From Oscillospiraceae bacterium (GTDB lineage Bacteria > Bacillota_A > Clostridia > Oscillospirales > Oscillospiraceae), in NCBI GenBank assembly GCA_017396725.1, contig JAFQLA010000261.1:1-19313 (forward strand): a DNA stretch of 19,313 bases. The letters run 5' to 3'. Both the position numbers and the translations under genes were made by a program. The notes under the pieces were generated by a model that ran no database searches, was not told the origin of the DNA, and worked only from the letters and a program-made list of their open reading frames with translations. Shown piece after piece: positions 14,717 to 19,313 of the stretch; the first letter of the stretch is position 1, and every line of letters starts with the position of its first letter.

Positions 14717-16514
14717 ATGAGAAGTTCCCCACGGTGATGGTGCAGCTTGCCTCAAAGGTGCGGTTCCACGGGAGATAGCCATCGGTGATGGAAACCGTGC
14801 CCACCGCCTTTTCCTCATAGGGGGCAAGGGAGGTGATGATGGGGCCGCCTGTGAGATTTTCACAAAGGGGCGCGCTCTTTTCGGTGAGGATGGCGTCCGC
14901 CTTGCGGGCGAGAAGCGCCATCTGGGTGTCGGTGCCGAGAATGTTATCGGGATTGAGCTGCAGCGAGCTTACGATGAAGCGGTTGAGAAGGGGCTTGGTC
15001 TCCGTCTTGAAGGGGATGGAGAGCATCAGCGCCTCCGCCATGGACTTGACGAAAGCCGCGTCACAGGCTTCGCTCTTTTCCTCGCAGCAGGCGAGGTAGA
15101 GATAGCGGGCAAAGCCCTGCGACACCCCTGCCCCCGCTACGATGGCAAGGTCGCAGTAGCCGGCGTAACCGATGAGCTTGGAAAGGGAGATGCTTTCCAA
15201 AAGATCGCGCTGCAGCGTGGGATAGGAATTGTCGGAAGCGTCGATAAAAATGGTGGGGATGCTGCGCTCCTCGTTTTCTTTCAGGCGGGTAAGGAGGCTC
15301 TCTACATATTCCGCCGCCTTTTCCGCCTCCGCGGGGGCGCTGAGGGCAAGGATCTGGAGGTCGGCTTCGGCAGGGGAGCTTACCTCATAGCCCGAAAGGG
15401 CCTCCACATGGAAGGTGACGGTGTCGCGGTAAACCTGATGGTCATAGGGGGTGGCGGGCTCATTTTCCCGTCCGCCGAAATATTCGGTGTAAACGGCGAT
15501 GGGGCGGTCATATGCATCCTGCGCCATGCGGGCGATGAGCATCATGGAAAGATCGTCCACCCCGTTGAGGAGGATATCCCCCATGCCGCGGCTTTGCAGG
15601 AGATTTTCGATAAAGAGCAGCTCCGCGGTCTGGATATTGGCCTCGGCAGAGGAATCGTCCACGCCGATCATGAAGTGGAAGTTTTTGTACTGCGCTTCGC
15701 TGCAGTGTTTGACGAGGTATTCCGTGAGATGCAGCTTGCGGGCTCTGGCAGAGAGGTAATCCGCCACCACATCCTCGGTGAGAAGGGCCCGCTCTTTTTC
15801 ATCCGCCACGCCTTCCACGGCGCTTTTCGTCTCCGCGCCCAGAGGATAGAGGGCCACCACATCCTCATAGGAGGGCATCAGGGTGTTCATTTCGGGGCGG
15901 GGGACTTTCCCGTAGCTGCGGATGGCATTGTAGTAGGCAAGGTCAAAACCGTCATACCCCACGGTGGAGGCAAGGCGCATGACACTGTCAAAAAGGTACA
16001 CGCGGTTATTTTCATCTTCCGCCAGCGAGAGAAGATAGGTCTCGATGGCCTCCTCTTCGGAGAGAAGGGATCCGTCAGGAAAGACGATATCCTCGCTCCC
16101 CGTCATGGCGCGGGAGTTTACGAGACCGCCGGAGAGCAGCTGGTCACAGGAGAGGAGGAAGGTGTCGCAGCCGAGGGCGTCCATCTCAGCGACCCACGCC
16201 AAAAGGGCGCCGCGGTCACCGTGGCCCGTGCCGTTGGGATTGCGCTCCTGCCCGTCAAGACGGGTGGCGTAGAGATGGCTGTCGGGCAGCAGCACCGTGT
16301 AGCCAAGGGATTCGGCAAGGTAAACGGAGCGCTCCAAATTGTCAGGCCGGTCATCCAGGGGCACATAGGCAATGGCGCGGGAATAATCCTCCACCGTGTC
16401 GGGGAGGAGGGATTGGCCCAGAGGGGCGCTTTGGGGCGCGCGAAGGCAGCAGAGCCACAGCGCGGCGCAAAGCAGCGCCGTCAGCGCCGCGAGGGCGCAG
16501 ATGCGTTTTTTCAT
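14715..16514 (-). CDS. DUF4127 family protein, membrane-anchored
   Basis: The 599-residue protein starts with a signal-anchor (MKKRICALAALTALLCAALW) and should face the outside of the membrane. The body matches DUF4127: AYVPLDDRPDNLERSVYLAE near residue 48, LLPDSHLYATRLDG, FLLSCDQLLSGGLVNSR, and a later FMIGVDDSSAEAN block with Asp residues. The function of this family is not established. The conserved Asp-rich loops suggest a hydrolase-like active site, but this is inference. The ATG at 16514 has GGAGG six bases upstream and overlaps the stop of the upstream gene as ATGA, so the two are translationally coupled. Confidence 0.85.
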   Translation of the reverse strand: MKKRICALAALTALLCAALWLCCLRAPQSAPLGQSLLPDTVEDYSRAIAYVPLDDRPDNLERSVYLAESLGYTVLLPDSHLYATRLDGQERNPNGTGHGDRGALLAWVAEMDALGCDTFLLSCDQLLSGGLVNSRAMTGSEDIVFPDGSLLSEEEAIETYLLSLAEDENNRVYLFDSVMRLASTVGYDGFDLAYYNAIRSYGKVPRPEMNTLMPSYEDVVALYPLGAETKSAVEGVADEKERALLTEDVVADYLSARARKLHLTEYLVKHCSEAQYKNFHFMIGVDDSSAEANIQTAELLFIENLLQSRGMGDILLNGVDDLSMMLIARMAQDAYDRPIAVYTEYFGGRENEPATPYDHQVYRDTVTFHVEALSGYEVSSPAEADLQILALSAPAEAEKAAEYVESLLTRLKENEERSIPTIFIDASDNSYPTLQRDLLESISLSKLIGYAGYCDLAIVAGAGVSQGFARYLYLACCEEKSEACDAAFVKSMAEALMLSIPFKTETKPLLNRFIVSSLQLNPDNILGTDTQMALLARKADAILTEKSAPLCENLTGGPIITSLAPYEEKAVGTVSITDGYLPWNRTFEASCTITVGNFS

Positions 16515-17068
16515 ACGGAGCCTCCTGCAAGGGCGTCAGACAATTTTTCCAGCAAAAAGGCGAAGGGAGCGGCGGCGCGCAAGGGCGCAAACACGGCGAG
16601 AAGCGCTTCCTTTTCCTCCTCTGCCGGCGGGATCAGGCGGGCGAGGGTGATCTGCGCGGCAAGCTGGGCAAAAACCGCGGCCGATTCCCCGTCATAGAGA
16701 AGGTTCAAAATATATTCGTCAAGCTCCTCGCCGTCACGGGCCATGTTCTGGGCAAGGGAAGCGGCATAGGTGCCCAGCGCGTCCTCCACATCGCCTGCGC
16801 AGCACGGCGTTTCATCCAAAAGGCCGTAGAAAGCGGCGGAGGTGAGGATATCGTACCCTGAGAGATTGCACTCCACGCTGAGAAGGTGCATCACATGCCG
16901 CAAAAAGATGGGGTAGGGCATGGTGCTGCCGTCGCTCAGGGTGAGAGCCGTGCCCGCGTCGGCATGCCAGGTTTCGGCAAAGCGCAGCGCCTGATACTGC
17001 AGCGGCGCAGAGCTGGTGTAGTTTTCTTCATCGTCCCATTTTCCAAGGGTGGGCTGCCATGTGCTCAT
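16511..17068 (-). CDS. Hypothetical protein, acidic, 185 residues
   Basis: I do not recognise this protein. It has no signal peptide or obvious membrane segment, is acidic and Ala/Leu-rich, and appears mostly helical. Two segments may be diagnostic for a search: FLRHVMHLLSVECNLSGYDILTSAAFYG near the middle, read as two halves FLRHVMHLLSVECNL and SGYDILTSAAFYG, and DEYILNLLYDGESAAVFAQL towards the end. The ATG at 17068 has GGAGGA six bases upstream, so it is a real gene. Its stop overlaps the DUF4127 start by four bases, implying tight cotranslation. It begins 19 bases after the frameshifted deaminase. Confidence 0.75.
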   Translation of the reverse strand: MSTWQPTLGKWDDEENYTSSAPLQYQALRFAETWHADAGTALTLSDGSTMPYPIFLRHVMHLLSVECNLSGYDILTSAAFYGLLDETPCCAGDVEDALGTYAASLAQNMARDGEELDEYILNLLYDGESAAVFAQLAAQITLARLIPPAEEEKEALLAVFAPLRAAAPFAFLLEKLSDALAGGSV

Positions 17069-17087
17069 AGCGTTTCCTCCTGCGGTG

Positions 17088-17541
17088 TTATCCTTTTCGG
17101 TGCTGTGTGAAATATTCTCTGAGGATCTTCAGGCTCTCTTCCCGCATAATGCCGGCGGTGACCTGCGGTTTCCAGAAAGAATGTTCAAAAACGATTTTGC
17201 TGCTGTCATAGCCGGGATTACCCAGAATTTCCTCCAGCTCGCTGTTGCCGGCGGCAAAAACCAGCCGCCCCAGCTTCAGCCAGACCATGGTGCCGCTGCA
17301 CATGAAGCAGGGCTCGCAGCTGGCGTACATGGTGTAATCCTGCAGGTCGGTGATGCCCGTTTCGGCGCAGAAGACCTGACTCGGCGTGGAAAGTGGGGTC
17401 ATTGCGTGTGTAGATCTGATTTTCGTTGGTGTAAACGATCTCACCGTCCTTTACCAGCACCGCGCCGAAGGGCTCATTCCCGTGGGCCACGGCAGCGGCG
17501 GACAGGGCGATGGCTTTTTCCATGAAGAAACTGTCATTCAT
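17088..17541 (-). pseudogene. Nucleoside (guanine/cytosine) deaminase, frameshifted after the HAE motif
   Basis: Two overlapping frames encode the halves of one zinc deaminase. The first, from ATG 17541 (GAGG eight bases upstream), gives NDSFFMEKAIALSAAAVAHG, then EPFGAVLVKDGEIVYTNENQ, then NDPTFHAE with the catalytic His and Glu. The second, ending in TAA at 17088, gives CAETGITDLQDYTMYASCEPCFMCSG with both zinc cysteines, to FTQHRKG. The switch falls near 17381-17386, just after HAE. Compared with B. subtilis GuaD, about four residues are missing between HAE and the downstream Cys, so a net loss of 11 bases fits better than one inserted base. Without frameshifting no single product has both halves of the active site. 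A sequencing error cannot be excluded. Confidence 0.82.
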
Positions 17542-17573
17542 ATCCCACACCTCTTTCGTAGGTTCTTTTTACC

Positions 17574-17602
17574 AGTTTACCACACAACGGCGCTGTCTTC
17601 AA
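17574..17602 (-). promoter_or_regulatory. Putative promoter of the deaminase / DUF4127 operon
   Basis: On the minus strand TTGAAG (17602-17597) and TAAACT (17579-17574) are separated by 17 bp, with TG at the extended -10 position. Four of six bases match in each box. It lies 32 bases before the ATG at 17541 and points away from the divergent sulP promoter. Confidence 0.5.
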
Positions 17603-17636
17603 CGGCTGAAAATATGACCTTTTGTGTGGATTTTTC

Positions 17637-17665
17637 TTGCAAATCCTGACAAATTCTGCTATACT
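17637..17665 (+). promoter_or_regulatory. Sigma-A promoter of the SulP transporter, with a dyad at the start site
   Basis: TTGCAA (17637-17642) and TATACT (17660-17665) are 17 bp apart, with TGC directly before the -10 box (extended -10). A dyad CTTATC (17664-17669) / GATAAG (17678-17683), with an 8-bp gap, is centred near the expected +1 and could be an operator. A small AGCGG-AAAAA-CCGCT hairpin lies in the leader at 17682-17696. Confidence 0.68.
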
Positions 17666-17722
17666 TATCCGCTGTGCGATAAGCGGAAAAACCGCTGAAT
17701 ATATGATACGGAGGGAATCATT

Positions 17723-18979
17723 ATGGAACTCAAGCCCATGCTCTTTACCTCGCTGAAAACCTATTCCAAAAAAGATCTGGTGAATGATATCGTAGCAGGT
17801 ATCATCGTTGCCATCATCGCTCTGCCCCTTTCCATCGCTCTGGCTCTTGCCAGCGGCGTTGGCCCTGAAGAAGGCCTTTATACCGCCATCGTGGCAGGCT
17901 TCCTCATCTCCGCTTTCGGCGGCAGCACCGTGCAGATCGCAGGCCCCACCGCCGCCTTTGCCACCATCGTTGCCGGTATCGTGGCGGAAAAGGGTATGGA
18001 TGGCTTGATGCTCGCCACCTTGATGGCCGGCGTGATCCTTGTGATCATGGGCGTTTGCCGTCTGGGCAAGCTCATTCGCTTTGTGCCCCATCCCATCACC
18101 ATCGGCTTTACCGCGGGTATCGCCGTCACCATTCTCATCGGTCAGTTCAAGGATTTCTTCGGCATCACCTATCCCGAAGGCTTCAAGCCCATTGAAACCA
18201 CCGAAAAGCTCCACGGCTTTATTGAAAATATCTCCACCGTCAACCTCTGGGGCGTGGCAGTAGGCGTTGTGAGCCTTGCCATCCTCATTGTGTGGCCCAA
18301 GCTCAAGGGTGTGAGCAAGATCCCCGGCTCTCTGGTTGCCGTGCTGCTGGGCGCGGCTGCCGTGGCGCTGCTGGATCTCCCCGTCAACACCATCGGCGAT
18401 CTCTACACCGTGGAAGGCGGTTTGCCTAAGTTCCATGTGCCCGTATTCGATCTGGAGCTGGCAGGCTCCGTTGTGATGGACGCCATCACCATCGCCGTTC
18501 TCGCCGCCATTGAATCTTTGCTCTTCTGCGTGGTGGCTGACAATATGACCGGCACCAAGCACCGCTCCAACGCCGAGCTGGTGGCGCAGGGCATCGGCAA
18601 TGTGGGCTCCGCTCTCTTCGGCGGCATCCCCGCTACCGGCGCTATCGCCCGCACCGCCGCCAACATCAAAAACGGCGGCAAGAGCCCCATCGCCGGCATG
18701 GTCCACGCCATCGTGCTGCTGCTTGTGATGGTGGTCTTTATGCCCTATGCCTCTTTGATCCCCATGCCCGTCATCGCGGCTGTGCTCTTCATCGTGGCAT
18801 ACAACATGAGCCATTGGCACGCTTTCGTGGAAGTGATCCGCGAAAAGAACGCCGTGGATATCCTTGTGCTGGTGCTGACCTTCGCCCTCACCGTGATCTT
18901 CGATCTGGTGGTGGCCATCGCCGTGGGCCTTGGATTGTATTACATCATCTTCTTTGCAAAGAAGTTCATGAAGAAGTAA
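17723..18979 (+). CDS. SulP family inorganic anion transporter lacking a STAS domain
   Basis: The 418-residue polytopic membrane protein shows the SulP/SLC26 core. KDLVNDIVAGIIVAIIALPLS opens the first membrane segment, followed by GLYTAIVAGFLISAFGGS, VQIAGPTAAFATIVAG, FVPHPITIGFTAGIAV and, late in the protein, AAIESLLFCVVADNMTG with NVGSALFGGIPATGAIARTAA. The family moves sulfate, bicarbonate or other anions, often with Na+ or H+. Most bacterial SulP proteins carry a cytoplasmic STAS domain after the last helix. Here the protein stops at FAKKFMKK directly after that helix, and a terminator follows. The ATG at 17723 has GGAGG eight bases upstream. The gene is monocistronic. The substrate cannot be assigned. 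Confidence 0.93.
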   Translation: MELKPMLFTSLKTYSKKDLVNDIVAGIIVAIIALPLSIALALASGVGPEEGLYTAIVAGFLISAFGGSTVQIAGPTAAFATIVAGIVAEKGMDGLMLATLMAGVILVIMGVCRLGKLIRFVPHPITIGFTAGIAVTILIGQFKDFFGITYPEGFKPIETTEKLHGFIENISTVNLWGVAVGVVSLAILIVWPKLKGVSKIPGSLVAVLLGAAAVALLDLPVNTIGDLYTVEGGLPKFHVPVFDLELAGSVVMDAITIAVLAAIESLLFCVVADNMTGTKHRSNAELVAQGIGNVGSALFGGIPATGAIARTAANIKNGGKSPIAGMVHAIVLLLVMVVFMPYASLIPMPVIAAVLFIVAYNMSHWHAFVEVIREKNAVDILVLVLTFALTVIFDLVVAIAVGLGLYYIIFFAKKFMKK

Positions 18980-18985
18980 AAAAAG

Positions 18986-19017
18986 ATCCCCTTGACCGAA
19001 AGGCCCAGGGGATTTTT
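18986..19017. terminator. Intrinsic terminator between sulP and the convergent partial gene
   Basis: ATCCCCT (18986-18992) pairs with AGGGGAT (19007-19013), with an inner CC-GAAA-GG mini-hairpin and a T-run at 19013-19017. An A-run on the left gives a T tail on the minus strand as well, so it can act in both directions. Confidence 0.8.
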
Positions 19018-19021
19018 CTTT

Positions 19022-19312
19022 TCAGAAATTATAGCGGGGGAGATGAGCGAACTCCGCGGGGATCTCATAGTCATAGCAGCCAAGGCCCCGCACCACCCCG
19101 GCGGGACGGTCGGGGAAGGCGTGGCGGGCGAGATAGTCGATGAAATCTTCCGCGCCGAAGCAGACGCCCATAAGCCCTTCCCCAAAGGGGCGCAGGAACC
19201 GCTCTTTTTCGGGCCCCTTCCAGACCCAGTTTGCCGCAAAGTCGAAACAGTATTTTTCCAGATCTTCCGCCACCTCATGAGGTACAAGGCAGAGAAGCGC
19301 TTCGCTGTCGTG
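19022..19312 (-). CDS. Unrecognised protein, C-terminal part only
   Basis: The frame is open to the right edge, so only the last 96 residues or so are visible (from HDSEALLCLVPHEVAEDLEK to the end PAEFAHLPRYNF). A GTG at 19273 would be a possible start, but the frame continues upstream without a stop, with plausible coding sequence and no ribosome site near the GTG. The segment contains KYCFDFAANWVWKGPEKERF and VVRGLGCYDYEIP. It is soluble-looking and rich in aromatic residues. I cannot assign a family. It converges on sulP and shares its terminator. Confidence 0.65.
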   Translation of the reverse strand, partial: HDSEALLCLVPHEVAEDLEKYCFDFAANWVWKGPEKERFLRPFGEGLMGVCFGAEDFIDYLARHAFPDRPAGVVRGLGCYDYEIPAEFAHLPRYNF

Positions 19313-19313
19313 A

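Noticed and set aside
17534..18820. 428-residue minus-strand frame opposite sulP
   Set aside because: His/Asp/Gly-rich shadow of the SulP coding sequence with no ribosome site or domain.
1..19313. Mobile elements, CRISPR arrays, tRNA or rRNA genes
   Set aside because: I looked for direct-repeat arrays, transposase or integrase frames, cloverleaf-like CCA-ended segments and rRNA signatures and saw none.

Overview
The window is G+C-rich bacterial DNA with strong G/C bias at third codon positions, AGGAGG-type ribosome binding sites and short intrinsic terminators. It carries a sporulation gene (spoVAC), an S-layer-homology (SLH) protein, several radical-SAM/Fe-S enzymes and a small NfeD/stomatin cluster. 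Together these point to a spore-forming, anaerobic Clostridia lineage of high G+C, most likely an Oscillospiraceae/Ruminococcaceae-type gut bacterium. This is inferred from gene content; there is no rRNA or other phylogenetic marker. I see no tRNA, rRNA, CRISPR, phage, transposon or integrase, and no gene-free stretch longer than about 200 bases.

Layout. (1) Positions 3-3405, plus strand: the 3' part of trmO, then a promoter lying inside the end of trmO drives a dCMP-deaminase-like gene and a 762-residue fusion of a polysaccharide pyruvyl transferase domain, two [4Fe-4S] motifs and an FrhB-type domain. (2) 3406-4191, minus: an LCM-family methyltransferase whose stop abuts the preceding stop in a TGATCA palindrome; the terminator for the plus-strand operon appears to lie inside it. 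(3) 4337-7123, plus: an operon of a radical SAM/SPASM protein, mutY and a PflX-type radical SAM protein, ended by a 16-bp bidirectional terminator. (4) 7162-10059, minus: a secreted phosphodiester glycosidase-like protein with three C-terminal SLH domains and its own promoter. (5) 10190-12814, minus: an operon of an Xre-HTH/NfeD fusion, an SPFH (stomatin-like) protein and a TM1586-type nitroreductase. (6) 12975-14168, minus: hemW; divergent from it, a solitary spoVAC (14237-14674) with a sigma-G-like promoter. (7) 14715-17541, minus: a frameshifted nucleoside deaminase, an unrecognised 185-residue protein and a membrane-anchored DUF4127 protein. (8) 17723-18979, plus: a SulP anion transporter lacking the STAS domain. 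(9) A partial unrecognised gene on the minus strand runs off the right edge.

How the parts fit. Most genes are housekeeping: tRNA modification, nucleotide metabolism, base-excision repair, heme trafficking and spore germination/DPA transport. The most unusual item is the HTH-NfeD fusion placed directly upstream of its expected SPFH partner. The predicted topology puts both the DNA-binding domain and the OB-fold in the cytoplasm, which would make it a membrane-tethered regulator built into an NfeD/stomatin membrane system. Other points of interest are the pyruvyl transferase-FrhB fusion, a terminator hidden in an antisense coding region, alternative hairpins in the leader of the radical SAM operon, and a deaminase apparently broken by a small deletion.
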